From Callorhinus ursinus (taxonomy: Eukaryota; Chordata; Mammalia; Carnivora; Otariidae), in contig NW_020313157.1 of the NCBI RefSeq assembly GCF_003265705.1, positions 1,030,833 through 1,094,832 of the forward strand: a stretch of 64,000 bases of DNA, written 5' to 3'. Both the position numbers and the translations under genes were made by a program. The first letter of the stretch is position 1; every line of letters starts with the position of its first letter. The notes under the pieces are model-generated. The model had not been told where the DNA came from. It did no database searches and saw only the letters and a list, made by a program, of their open reading frames with translations. This document shows positions 33,321 through 45,585 of this stretch, one piece after another.

Positions 33321-34294
33321 AATTTAACTTCACTTTTTGCCCACAGCAGCGTTACATTTTTGGTGATAGAAATAGCTGCAGATTCTTCACTCAGTGTTAA
33401 AATTAATCATTGCACTGGAGTCCCTTCATATAAATATAGGACTCCAGCCATATTGAAATGTTGAAACATAGGACCATGATCCTTATTAGCACCACAATTC
33501 CATTTAGGATTGTGTTTATTCCCCCAAGACCACATTACTTGCATCCTCTACATCTGATCTTAAGTCCTCCAGTAAGAAGTGTTGTCTATGAAAGGACTAT
33601 GGATTAAACTGGTACGTGGACTAAACTGCTTCCCAAGAAACGTAGAGGACACTTGCCATTTGTTTTCTGAGGATCCTCTCATCTAATTGTGCAAATGACA
33701 TCAAACCTATGATGACAACTGCAGTGAGCCTCACAGAAGGTACATCACACAGAAGAATGTACCTAAGTGGGGGTTATGGAGGCTCAACCCATGGTGCTTG
33801 GCCTTATAAAACAGTCACAGCCATGAAAGAAGAAAAAATCAAGGCCTGCAGTCGTTTATGCCAACTCAACCTGCAGCAACATTCTCAATTAGAGAGAGAG
33901 AGAAAAAAGGAAACTTTTGCAGAATATGAACCTCCAAGGAGTTTTAAAGGGTATTTCATAAATGACTGTTTCACATGGTTCCAAGAAAAGAGTTCCAGAT
34001 CCATGGTTGCTTTCTCAGTTGTCAACTGTAGGTATCTATTAGAGTATGCAAGCTGTTTAGAAACTTGCACAATCACTTATAACCTATTAGTGAAACATCC
34101 AATTACACGCCTGGCCTCTTCATTTGCTTCCCAGCCAACCACTTGGAGGTCTGGACTGGGCTAATCTTGCTATTCCTACTATGCTCCACCCCAGATGGAA
34201 GGTAGAGTTGAACTCTTTTGATTATTGTAGACAATTGTTGATGAAATTCATTAAATATCCAGTATTTGATCTGAAGAAAGGTAAATGATTTATA
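33321..34294. other. Unique noncoding sequence
   Basis: Contains the hairpin at 33415-33447. The 151-codon plus frame at 33709-34164 is the longest frame outside repeats; its translation has no domain, transmembrane or signal pattern I recognise, and I do not call a gene. Confidence 0.45.
33415..33447. other. 9-bp perfect hairpin with TATA-like loop
   Basis: ctggagtcc at 33415-33423 pairs with ggactccag at 33439-33447; the 15-base loop contains tataaata. Confidence 0.85.
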
Positions 34295-34460
34295 GATACT
34301 CATCCACAGGAACCTTATGAAGTGGGTACTAACTTCATAAATCACACCCATTTTACAGATAAGGCAATCAAGTTTTAAAGCAGTTACCTGACTTGCCCAA
34401 GTTCAGAGAACTAATGCCCTGGTCATTTGGTTCCAGAGCCACAAGCTTTTGAGTACAATT
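34295..34460 (-). mobile_element. MIR SINE
   Basis: Reverse MIR: ccttatgaagtgggtactaac, cccattttacagataaggcaa, cctgacttgcccaagttcag. Confidence 0.8.
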
Positions 34461-35154
34461 TTACACATCCATGAATTACCTTGCACTATGAGTCAAATTC
34501 TCTATTCCTGTAGCCAGCAGCAGGCTGAACATCTGTTATGATGGAAATTTCATAATGTCCCACTGAAAACTTAATGCCTCACAACACTGACATGGCCTCA
34601 CAGTTAACTCTACAAAAATCATTCCTGTCCAATATATCTAGATGGTTGATGTAAATATGATTCTCTTTTCCTTGGCTTAAGTAGACTATAGTGAGGTATA
34701 CTCATTAACTGATATTCTTACGGAAATCATTTATCAGAATCCAACTTTTGGATCTGTCTATATCCATGAGATTAGCAACTGGAACACTGGCCCCTATACA
34801 TGTTCAGAAGTGTACAGACACTAATCACTTACAAAGCCATATTGTGTTACCAAGAATTAAATTATTTAAAAAATTTACCCCAGCGTCATTAGCATTCAGT
34901 CTTCCAGGAACTTAAAAATTAATGAGGAAGAGGAGGAGAGGAAAGGAGAGAAAAAGAGGAGAAAAAGGAAAAAATAGGAGGAACAGTTGAGTCTACAACT
35001 ATATTAAAATTTCCCTTGAAAATTGGTTGTGCTACATGACAAACGCTCACTCTTCTAAAAATCACACATCCTCTTTTATACTCTGTCCATAATCAAAACA
35101 TTATTAAAACTACACCCATAAGTTAGCCTGATAGACTAAAGACTGGGAAGGTTT
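34461..35154. other. Unique noncoding sequence
   Basis: GA-rich low-complexity tract at 34924-34982; otherwise nothing recognised. Confidence 0.4.
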
Positions 35155-35350
35155 CTTCAGAACTGTCACAGACTATTGGGTAAATACATATTTGGTACAC
35201 ATTCTAATTTTGAAAAACATGTTATTTACTTACTAGACTGTAACAGTTCTGCTGAACAGTTACAGACTAGCAGGTAAATATGTATTTTGGAATGCATGCA
35301 TACTAATGCTAAAACATGGATCATTTATCCACTAGAGTGTAACATTCTGG
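35155..35350 (+). repeat. Diverged 94-bp tandem repeat, two copies
   Basis: Copy 1 runs from aactgtcacagact (35161) to actagactgtaaca (about 35245), copy 2 from aacagttacagact (35255) to actagagtgtaaca (about 35344). Matching landmarks (ggtaaata, tattt, aaaacatg, atttact/atttatc) occur in the same order; identity by eye is about 70%. Confidence 0.75.
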
Positions 35351-35734
35351 TCTGCCATGTACAACCCCTGCCCTATGAATCATTACCCTGGTGGACCATA
35401 GGGATACTTTCTAGTCATTTGTTTGGGCATGAAGCATGTTCATTTTAAGGAGGAAAGTCTTTCAACCTAGCGTCAGATTTCTTTTTCTTAGAAATATCAA
35501 AGTTCACATATTGCAAAGCAAAACAGGACTGATTAAGAACAGTTGCACATAGCAACAATTAGGTGGATAATTAAACTCAAGCCTTTGGTTGGGAGGTACT
35601 GAAGTAGTCTTCAAATGGATGGGTAAAATTAGATCCTGAGCTTGAAATTTGCACATTGGTTGCCTACAATACTTGCCTCTGAGGGATGGATGCAAATTAG
35701 CATCATCTTGATGTGCCCTGTACTTATTTTATTC

Positions 35735-35840
35735 TTTCACATTAAATATTTACTGGACAACAATGTGCCAAGCACTGGGCTTGATCCTGGGGTTTCAGTG
35801 AAGAGCAAAACCAGCCCTCCTGGAGCCTATGGTCTATGGC
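35735..35840 (-). mobile_element. LINE L2, 3' end
   Basis: attaaatatttactggacaacaatgtgccaagcactgggc and gcaaaaccagccctcctggagcc are the reversed L2 terminus. Confidence 0.75.
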
Positions 35841-35939
35841 TACGAACTCTGTTAACACCCTTAAAATATACTCTCAATGTAGAAGCCCTCATTATCCATT
35901 TAAAATATAAATCAATTCTTTATTTTACTCAAGTAAAAA

Positions 35940-36460
35940 CAAAGTCTCTAATTATCTACAAGGCCTACATATTTGCCCCCTTCCCACCCCTACCTTGCTA
36001 TCCCCTGAACTCATTCCCTTCCTACTATTTTCTGCTCCAGTCTCTCTGATCCCTTGTGCATTGAGCACAGAGGTATGCTCAAGCCTTAGGTTTTTTATTT
36101 TAACTATTTGCTCTGCCTGGAATGTTCCTTCCCCAAATATCCACAGACCTTACTCCTTCATCTTGTTCCCCTCTTCGCTAAAATGTCGCCTTTACAACGA
36201 GGCCTCCCCTGATTCCCCTCCCTCTTCATTTAAAATTTTAAATAATTCTTCCACCCTGCTCTATTCCTCCTTATCCGTTTCCTCTTTCCTTTTATCATAG
36301 CACTGGTCACCTTCTACAATGACTTGCTTATTTATTATATGCACTTTCATGGTCTTTGTGCCCCACTAGAATTGAGGCTCCATGAAGGTTTGTCCAAGTA
36401 GTTCACTGATAGGTTCTCAATAGGAAGAGGAATTCCTGGTATATAGGAGGTGTTCAATAT
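35940..36460 (+). mobile_element. LINE L2, 3' part
   Basis: Sense L2 in order: ctctgcctggaatgttccttcccc, ccttactccttcatc, aaatgtcgcctttacaacgaggcctcccctgattcccc, atcatagcactggtcac, ccactagaattgaggctccatgaagg, ending ggtgttcaata. The plus frames at 35642-36300 only reflect this decayed LINE. Confidence 0.9.
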
Positions 36461-36520
36461 ATACATACACATACACACACATATATACATATATGTATAT
36501 AAATACATGCATGCATGTTG
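36459..36520. repeat. TA/CA-rich low-complexity sequence
   Basis: Mixed (TA), (CA) and (TGCA) runs at the L2 end. Confidence 0.75.
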
Positions 36521-39500
36521 AGTAGAAGAAACACATATATTGCTATAAGATCACATGCAAGTCAATTCTCATCTATCCTAGGGAGTTGGAGTTGGGGTCC
36601 GGTGGGAATCCCAGGAAAGGCTTCCCCAGGAGAAGTGGCACTGTTGACCTGAAATTGAAATGAGAAGTAAGAAGCAAAGGAGTGGGGCGGAGGGAACAGA
36701 AACTACACGACTCAGGAAGAGCTTGATGTGTTTGCAATCTGTCTTTTTGCAATGTGGCTGTAGCACGTGAGCAAGTGGGTTTGAAGATTTAACATATGGG
36801 GAAAACCATATTCTGTTAATTGAAAGCTATTCTTCACCTATGAGAGGGAAAGAGAAATTGAATGAATGAAGAATGAATATGCTGCTGCTTTGGCATTTTG
36901 TTTTCTTTTGTTTTGTTTAATTAGCCATTTTGGGCTATAAGTCACAATTTTTCTAGACATTGACATGACAGCTGCACATCCCCAGGACAAATCCTGAAAG
37001 CCCCGTGTCAATTTGCAGGCCAAACTTTTGAAGGTCATGACAAAGTTCTAAATGAACAGCTGATTTCCCAGTGTCCTTCCAATATGGCAGGTGACTCAAG
37101 TTACAGAATTCAAGACACCTCCCACTTCCTGAGCAGGAAATCTGTGTTTCTTAGAAAGTGCATAGTTCTAGACAAACTTCCCTCCTCTTCCTATAAGGGA
37201 AGATGACACTGCAATTACCTCAGTGATGGGGTCAGAGGCAGCAGTACCAGGCCCTTTTCTTTCTCAGTTTGCGAGGTGCTTCCTCGGCTGACAATGGGAG
37301 GTGGGGACAAGACACCTGAAGTCATTTCACCCATCACTAACCCAACACACCTACACATTCTCCACCTCTATCACACGTTCCCCAGGCCTTCTGGCAGAAG
37401 ATATGTTTTGAAAGATTTGTAAAGCACTCATTTGGAGTACATAATAACTTAATATTAATTTAAATGACTAATATTTGGAGTATAAAAAAAAGAGAGAGAG
37501 AAAAGGTTCCATTTGTGAAAAATATATCTCAATTTTCCTAGAAAATGTCTCATGGTGACAGCAATGTATCCCATGAGCAGAAATAAGGTTGTTGCTGGCA
37601 GGAATTTAATTAAGATGAGTCGGGCATGCCATGAGCGGTTCACAGCCAAGGAAGCATTAGTGAGGTACTTACCACACCGATGTGGAGAACACACAATATT
37701 AAAATGCCCAATAAATTAGCCTACAAATCTACTTAGCTCTACATTTGTCCTGCATCACCAAATAAAACATTGCCTTGAAATGGAACTGTCTGAGATTTTT
37801 CACACCAAATCAATTTATACAGAATAAGGAAAATGCTTATACAACTCCTGGGCTGCCGTTTGCAATGAGATACCTGGTAGAAGAGAAAATTTTCCCCTTC
37901 TCTATTTCATCAGACACAGAATGGGAATTAATCAGCAATACTTAACTACCCTTTCAAAAGGACTCCAGCAACATCCCCAGAAACACTCCATTTCTTTCAA
38001 CATTTCTGAACAACAGACAGTCACCAACTTTTAATAATTCCATATATTACCGGAGACTGTGAAAAAGGATTTTAAATCACAAGACTGATGACAATGTAAT
38101 AAATTAGAAAAACTGTGGCTGTTATTGTGAAATCTTAGTGCCCCAGTGTGGTTCACATCTCAATTTCTTGATGTAATACGATTTGAGTATAATTATTAGC
38201 AATTATTATCAAAGCATTCATAAGCTTTTCCCCCACTGTGAAAGCAAAGATTCTTCTTTATATCCTATTTTTAATCTTAATTCATGGGTGTCACACATCA
38301 ACCACAAAAGAAGGGCATGGTGATTCCAAAATGTCTGTTTTGACAGATAGCTCTTTCCCACTTCTTTTATATTATAAATATTTAATACATGATTCAACAA
38401 TGAATGACAAAATCTAGCTCTGTGATCATCCAGTTAAGTGAAATCTCCCCTACTCCTCCTCCTCCTCAAAAGACTGCCACCAGTCTTGCCACAGGAGCAA
38501 AGATGGGTCATAATACAACATCTGCATTAATATAAGCCCCTATGGGCCCAAGTCATAAGAAATTTCCCATTAATTCATTTTTCTGACACTTTTTCTTTTA
38601 AATGCAAGTTTCTAGGGCAAGACCACCGCACTATATTTAATTGTCTACATTGTGCAATTATAACAAAACAATTCTGTGATGGTACCATGTCATCATTTAA
38701 ATACACGCCATCTTATCTCTCCCTATATATTAATCTAAAATGGAATCTGGAAAATGACAAGAACATCTCATAATGGAACACCCAGTGAATGGCTGATTTG
38801 CCTTTCATTGTCCACGAGCCTTAATGTGCTGTGGGCTTCCTGGGAACAAATGAGACCTCGGCAGCGACATGTTTTCATTTTATCACATTTACTTAAGATG
38901 ACCGAGGACAGTGCCCAATATTTATTCACCACGTTCAACATTTGCCATCATCAGAATAAAAGGCGAGACGGCACAGTTTGAACAACATCTGGTAATTCCA
39001 AAGAGATAGTGTCACTTCAAGAACAAATGAACCTTTGGTTAATAAAATCTCCCCCTGACTGACAAAGATGGCTTTTTGTACACATGCAGGATCCATGATA
39101 AGTAGATACAGAAACACAGATAAAGAGCACCCGATTCCTACAAAGGGAAGTCAATGTGCCCATGTTTAAATAAAGACAGGGTTTATTACTGGTCTTTTAT
39201 GAATCATGATAAATTAAATGTCCTGAGTTCTGGAGGGATGAAAGATTTAAATTATAATTCTGAAAGCCATGGGAAGTTTCACTACTCTCAAAATGCTCTT
39301 ATGCCTCAAAGTAAGAATAATATTGCCAGGACGAAAAAAATAGCTGGTTTCAAAGAAGAAGCCTTTCATCCAGTAATGCCTGAGTTAATAGAGTCAATTC
39401 TCCTATATTCTGAATATCTATAACCCCAAGCCCTTATGAAACCAATATGTAACATGAATCTATTAAGAACCAGACACTGTCCTAGGTGCTTGTATCTAAA

Positions 39501-39582
39501 TAAGGAAATGTCTGGAATAGGCAAATGTGTCTAATGTGAGTGCAACTTCACCCAAGTGTCTATGCAACCACATGTGCACATG
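36521..39582. other. Three kilobases with no recognised repeat
   Basis: The longest stretch where I see no transposable element apart from a possible short L2/MIR piece at 39447-39500. AT-rich, with many homeodomain-type TAAT sites, most evident at 37760-38400 and 38500-39120. No open frame exceeds 90 codons, so any function would be noncoding. Confidence 0.5.

Positions 39583-39619
<37 letters not shown>
39583..39619. repeat. (CA)18 microsatellite
   Basis: About 37 uninterrupted bases of AC. Confidence 0.95.
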
Positions 39620-39621
<2 letters not shown>

Positions 39622-40228
39622 CAGATGGGGTGATTTCCTTCAATACATGAAGAATGGGGCTTCTGCCTATCACTGAGTCACAGTCCATATTTCACACCAT
39701 ATTTCATTCCATTACCATACCACTGGTATTGATGTATTATAAGTATGATCATGTCCACAGATAGGATTTGGGTGGAAGAAAATTAATTCAAGAGAAGTCA
39801 TTTATAGACATGGATCTTAGCTGATATGCAGTGAAGAGAACATCTTCTGATCCCTAGGGACTCCAAATTTTTAAAATGTATTTATCATAGAAATGACAGA
39901 ATAATCATAATAAACGGACCTCCTGAGAAGATAAATATACTGTGCCCCCTCTTTTTCGATACTGTTATGAGAAGATAATAAGTCTATGAAAGTTCTTTGA
40001 GGGCTGTAAAAAAATCATGCAGACATAGAGATTATTCTTAAAGTTTAGAGCCAGAGTGAGTGGTCTTTGGCATAGAAAAGCTCCTGGCATAAATGGGTCA
40101 GTGGGAAAGTTTAGAGGCATTGGCTTTGATCTTCTTTCTTCTTCCCTAGCAGTTTGTTCCCCAGGGTACCTGCTGTAGATTCCCCAGCTGGTGAAAGGGT
40201 ACATTCTGGTCCTCTTTCTCAGCCATAA
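39620..40228. other. Unique noncoding sequence
   Basis: Nothing recognised. Confidence 0.4.
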
Positions 40229-40294
40229 GAGTGTACAGAGGAGTGGGGAGGAGGGATGTACATCATGAGTATACAGAGGAGTGGAGAGGAGGGA
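40229..40294 (+). repeat. 38-bp period tandem duplication
   Basis: gagtgtacagaggagtgggg at 40229 and gagtatacagaggagtggag at 40267; 26 of the 28 shared bases agree. A second small tandem copy (period 27) lies at 40403-40448. Confidence 0.85.
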
Positions 40295-40461
40295 AAAAAT
40301 GAAGACGGGGGTATGGGTGCCTACTCTATCAGTGACTGAGAGTAAGTCTGAAAAAATTGGGAGAGTACAGACAAACCCGTTTGGTCATATATTTTAACTT
40401 AGATTTATTTCATTAATAAAATGTATTTCATTTATTTCATTAATAAAAACTAACACCTTAG

Positions 40462-40772
40462 TACTGCCTTTTTAAAAATAATACCTTCATTGAGATGTGA
40501 TTCATACACCATAAAATTCACCTATTCAAAGTGAGCAATTCAAGTTTTTAGTATATTCACAGAGTTGTGCAATTATCCTACAATTTAATTTTAGAACACC
40601 TTTTTCACCCCAGAAGAAAATGCCTATAGCATGTGCACTCACTTCCTATCATTCTCTCACCCCCAACCCATGGCAATACTAACCTACCTTCTGTCTCTAT
40701 ATATTTGCCTATTCTGGACATTTCATATGAATATGATCAGAACCTTGAAAATATTAGGCTAAGTGAAAGAAG
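40462..40772 (-). mobile_element. Old L1 3' end with inverted 5' tip
   Basis: From 40462 to about 40738 the sequence is reversed L1 3' UTR and ORF2 end (gatgtgattcatacaccataaaattcacc, ttctgtctctatatatttgcctattctggacatttcatatgaat). From 40740 to 40772 it is forward L1 (accttgaaaatattaggctaagtgaaagaag), the stretch just upstream in L1 order. This is the structure left by twin priming. Confidence 0.8.
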
Positions 40773-40999
40773 TTTGTTTATTTCCTTTTGCCTTCCTTCT
40801 GTTCTACTTGCTTGGTCGGTTCTTATTCAGTAGGGAAATAAGAGGATTTTATTCTTTGAACCCCTAGAGCTACCACATACCTGGAATTGTTTCTTTTGCT
40901 CTATTTTACTGATATCAAATCACTTCTTTAACACTTCATAATTCTAATTTTGCATAGACATTAAACTACTATATTAAGGTCAGCATTCACTTACCCATT

Positions 41000-41120
41000 T
41001 AACCATCCATTCATACTTTCAAAATACATTTATTGGTCCCTAATATATCTGCCAGACTCTGAAGCTCCTAAAATGAATAAAATCTGATACCTGCTCTCAG
41101 GGAGTTCACACTTAATTATT
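41000..41120 (-). mobile_element. LINE L2, 3' end
   Basis: Reversed L2 terminus: ccattcatactttcaaaatacatttattggtccctaatatatctgccagactctg and ctgctctcagggagttcacac. Confidence 0.75.
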
Positions 41121-41174
41121 GGGAATGATTTATGTACAAAATTGCATAAAATATATAAAACAGATCCACTAGAA

Positions 41175-41455
41175 TGTAAGTCCAAGAACTCTTGTTAATC
41201 CTCAGATTCATTACAATACTCAACACCATCCACAGTTCCTGTTCCTAGGAAATTCTCTCTATCTTTTGTGAAACTCTCCTCACCTTGTTGCCTTGCTATC
41301 TCCCTGACGATCTTCTTAATGTCCTTGTCTCCTTCTCCATTCATTCAAGAGATCCTTTCTTCAGGTAAATCCTTGTGTTCTTCTTTCTCTTCTATCTTCC
41401 TTTCCTTGGAGACATCATCCATTCCCACTACCTCCACAGCAACTTGTAAGCAGCG
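41175..41455 (+). mobile_element. LINE L2, ORF region fragment
   Basis: gtgaaactctcctcaccttgttgccttgctatctccctg, then ctcttctatcttcctttccttggagacatcatccattccca follow the L2 coding region in order. The 66-codon frame here is a decayed L2 fragment. Confidence 0.6.
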
Positions 41456-42534
41456 TAAAGATGAGTAACACATGATATGAAGGACTTAACCCTTGAACTG
41501 AGACTTAAAGGACACACTGAATTTTGGGTGGTGTGTTTCAGGTGTATGAGCATATATGGATGGATATACATGGCATCAATTTCTACCAAGTAGCTTTGTC
41601 TTTCCCTTCTTGCTGGTATCGATTAGTTAACTTACCTCAAAATGAGCAAAAATTATTTTTTCCTATCTACACTTGATATATGTTCACAAGATAGTCCTGT
41701 CAACTCCATCAACTCCATACATTATGCCCAGCAGTTGCTGCCTATGCCTGCATGTCACAATCTTTATTTCAACCAAAAAGCTGCTGTCATCTCTAAATCT
41801 GTGGTTTAACAAAAACTACTGATTTATGGCGATGACCCTTCTTGCCTGTGCACATCTCAAATCCACAGAGTGAGGGGAGCCTGGAAATATTTATTCAGAC
41901 AGATAAAATCCTCCCTATTTAACAGAACTGACTTCCATGACCAGTGGGCACATCTTGTTACCTAGGGACATTTCCACAGGATTACACAGTGAGGCTCTGG
42001 CCAGACTGTTAAGTCACTGCCACTGAACTGTCAAAATAAATAACAATAAAAATCAACCCTTACAGAACTTGGGGGTAACTGATGCTTTTTCTTAAAAAAA
42101 TAAATTCTTTATTTTTAATTGGAAAAAAATTCCGAGAGATACAAGGAATATGTATTATCTAACAACATATATTTTGTTATGTATAGCATAAAACAGAATA
42201 TAATACTAGATATGCTTTATGTTATTATTTTAAATCTATTAATAATATAACACATCTAGATATGCTCTATATTATAGTCTATGTTATATATATTACATAT
42301 ATTACTACATATAATTGTGTATATATGTATTCTATAAATACTATAGATTAAAAAGTATACATACATATATGTGCATATGTCATATAACTAAATTTCTGAG
42401 ACAAAGTGAACATAAAATTTTGTTTCTTCTTCCCTTTATCAAGGGCTACAAAATTATTCCTCAAACCTCAAAATTCTTCCAGAGTTCTTGTTTATTATTG
42501 TCATCAATGGATACAACACTGGGACAATGACTAT
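41456..42534. other. Unique sequence, AT-rich to the right
   Basis: 42100-42400 is strongly AT-rich with repeated ctagatatgct and tatata motifs (ctagatatgctttat at 42205, ctagatatgctctat at 42256). No element recognised. Confidence 0.45.
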
Positions 42535-42830
42535 CATTTAATCAGCAATTACTATATACTAGACAATCTTCTGATCTTTTTGCAGGTAATATCTCCTTCA
42601 ATCATCAGGGAAAATCCAATAAAAAGTGGATCTAAAAATCCATTGTAAAATCTATTAATCCATTAAAAATTGATTTTAAAAATCCATTGTTGATTGTTTC
42701 CATTTTGCAGATGGCATTAAGTTTCAGAGAACTGAAGAAACTAATTCAACATCTCAGTGATGACAACCTGGATCTGTCAGACCCCAGATGCTGGAATGAT
42801 ACCCACTGCTCTGACTGCCTCCTTGATATT
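42535..42830 (-). mobile_element. MIR SINE, interrupted
   Basis: Reverse MIR pieces at 42535-42605 (attactatatactagacaatctt) and 42690-42830 (tccattttgcagatggcattaagtttcagagaactgaag, ggatctgtcagaccccagatgctgg). The 85 bases between contain two copies of a ccattaaaaat/ccattgtaaaat type sequence. Confidence 0.65.
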
Positions 42831-43639
42831 AACTGTACAGTTTTCCTTTTACAGTAAAAGTGCTCCCCTCCTTCAAACATTGTCACCATTTTAATCACTG
42901 ATTAAAGTCTGATTCAACTTGAAGTAAGATTTTCAAAAGAACCAACATCAATTGAATGTGTTCTACCTTTTCAAAACATTGGAAGAGCTTGGCCATAACA
43001 TGAACACCACTGTTCCAACAAGAAGTGGTGAGTAATAAAGTGTTCTCTAAAGTATAATCAATGGTACCAAGCAGGAATGGAAAGCATGGATATTCCTCCT
43101 TGCATCTTTGGCTGAATTGATGGATGCTCTGAATTGATGGGCAAGTGGATATGACTGGAAAAGGAGAAGAAAATTCTTTTGAAGTCCAAAAGAAACCCCC
43201 CCACTCATTTAAAGATTAGATAGGATTCTAAAGGATATTAAGTCGTAAGCTTTTCTCTTTCCAAAATGGTCAATGCATTGAGATAGAAGAATCATCTTGG
43301 CAGAATATGAGATCAAATCCCACTGATAATCACAGTAGCATTGAAATCCAGGTTGGATAAGGACCATCTATCTCAGCCACACATAACTGCTGCTTTATCA
43401 GTAATCATCAAAAATTGATAAATTGTTCATTTGGGCTCTAATCTGTGGATGATCTTATAGATAACTAGATTAATTATGCATTGCCAGGCAAAATTTACAG
43501 AATTTCATATTTTAAGTGTTCATAATACTAAGCACCTCCTCTTCAGATCAATTATGTCCAAATTTTCATTGCAAATACGATCATTTGATCAATTTCTGTT
43601 CCATCAGCCTGTAGGCCTCATGAGCCAATAACTATAAGC
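42831..43639. other. Unique noncoding sequence
   Basis: Nothing recognised. Confidence 0.4.
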
Positions 43640-43850
43640 AATAGCTGTTGTCTGTTGAAAGCTTACTATGTGCTGGACATTATACAAGTAATAGCTCCTT
43701 TAATCCTTACAATAGCTCTAGGAAGTAGCTATCTAGTCCCATTTTATAGATAAGACAATTTAAGTGTAGGACTGTTAAATAACTAGTCTAAAATCCCAAA
43801 GACAGCAAAAGGCAGCCCCAGACTGGACCCCAGGCAATCAAGTTCCAAGC
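43640..43850 (-). mobile_element. MIR SINE
   Basis: Reverse MIR nearly end to end: gcttactatgtgctggacatt, tcctttaatccttacaatagctctaggaagtagctat, cccattttatagataagaca, and gcagccccagactggacccc. Confidence 0.85.
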
Positions 43851-44839
43851 ATGAGGGCAAGAGCCACGTATATATTTACCATCACATACCCCCAGAACAT
43901 AGCCAATGATCTATAAAATTGGATGAATGAATGAAAAGCTGCTTTTTTCTGGCTTGGGCTAGATCTACACAGACATGCAAAAAAGACCCTTGCTTTGTGT
44001 TAATCTCAGAGAGACGAACGTGTCCTCCTATAACTCAGAGCAATTATCATGTAAAATGAGGCCAGGTGAATCAAATTCCCATGGGCCCCCAACAGAAACA
44101 ACCTTCCCCTACTTCGCTTACATCAGTTGACTGTCCTCCTGTTCTCCTCCAAATGATCACTTAATGCCCACATTCACATCCCCATAATAAAACACAGCTA
44201 AACCCAAATGATAATGGAGTTGCCCAAGTGCTTACCTCCTCCATTAGTCTTGTCTGGGAAAACTTCACCAAAATTAAATCCCTATGTGGTACCAGGCATT
44301 GTGCTATATCAATCATGAAGTGATTAAAAAGAACACAAAATGGCATCCTGTTTCCAAAGAAAGAAATGGATTCTTAAAAACTAAAATTAAAGGCCAGACA
44401 TTCTAAGTATAAGAAAAATACAAGTTTCAACGGGAACACAGAGGAAGAGGAAATTTATTTGGACTCCTTTTAGAAAAAAAATCATGAAGAAACAATCAGA
44501 GATGGGTTGGGCGGGGTATGGGAAGGGAAGAGGGGCTCCAGGCAGGAAGAAAAGAAAGATTTTAGGTTGGAGGCACATGAGAAAAACATTTTGGCTGAAT
44601 TCATTTAGTATAGACTAGACTTCTCGGGTTGACTTGAAACTGTCACCTCTATTAGGCAATATTCAGGAAATGTCAGAAAATCCTCTGCAAAAGCAGATTC
44701 TCCCAAGGTGAACAGATATAAACTGGCAAGCAGAGCAAACAATTAGACAGCACTTGGCTAATTGCAAAAGAGTGAATGAGAGGGCCCCTCTACTTGTCTT
44801 TCTTTATTTGTTTTAATTTCTGATCTACACCAAATCCCT
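43851..44839. other. Unique noncoding sequence
   Basis: Nothing recognised. Confidence 0.4.
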
Positions 44840-45310
44840 TACTTTGGAGAACCATCTTTACACTACTCTATTTATCTACATAGTTTAAGTGGAGATCTAC
44901 ACCTCTCCCCCATGACCTCACTCCATGAGGAGGAGACTCAAGACCAGCCAATCAGAAAAACCAGTCCGATAGCCCAGGGATTTGCTCAGTAGCAGGCACA
45001 TGGCCAATCAGAGCCTTCCCTAGGATTTTTGAAGTACTCCCCCAAAAGGTGCTAACTTCTCAGAGAACACATATAGAAGCCCACTGAAGCTTGATACCAA
45101 GAGGGCAAGCAGACCTAAGAGAGAATCAGAGTTCTTGTGACATCATGAAACCTTGAGTCTCAACCATGCCTGAAGCCTACCTTTTGTGCTGCCCAGTTCC
45201 ATAACCCAAACTTTCTTTATTCTTCAGTTTATTTGAATTGTTTGTGTGTGTGAGTACGTGTGTTTCACTTGGAACTGGAGGAATCCTGATGAAATCGGTG
45301 CCTAAATATC
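44840..45310 (+). mobile_element. Old LTR-like repeat remnant (MLT1-like)
   Basis: Blocks gaccagccaatcag, ggccaatcagagccttccctaggatttttg, gagagaatcagagttcttgtgacatca, catgcctgaagcctacc, and the terminus gtgtttcacttggaactggaggaatcctgat follow one LTR-like consensus; 16639-17165 is a shorter relative. Confidence 0.55.
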
Positions 45311-45536
45311 CTGTAACATAATGCATTCTAATTCTGCACTGGTTGTAGCTTCCCTTCTCATAACAAAAACTAGTAAGTTTGAAGAGATGTTACACACTTC
45401 CCCAATTTGTTTGATATTAAGACCCCCTTTGGAATCCACATCTCTTCTTTTAAACACCACACTGTTTTCTAAACTGCCAGAATAATTAAGATAATCTCAG
45501 ACACCAAAGTTTGTTTGACAGTTGCTGCCATCTAGC

Positions 45537-45585
45537 AAAAAAAAAAAAAAAAAAACCTCCAAAAAACAAAACAAAACAAAAGACA
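45537..45585. repeat. A20 tract and (AAAAC)n
   Basis: A20 at 45537-45556, then an aaaac repeat. No element body is recognisable upstream. Confidence 0.85.

Noticed and set aside
33709..34164. 151-codon frame as a novel gene
   Set aside because: Longest non-repeat frame, but no domain, no recognisable exon context and a length plausible by chance in 64 kb.
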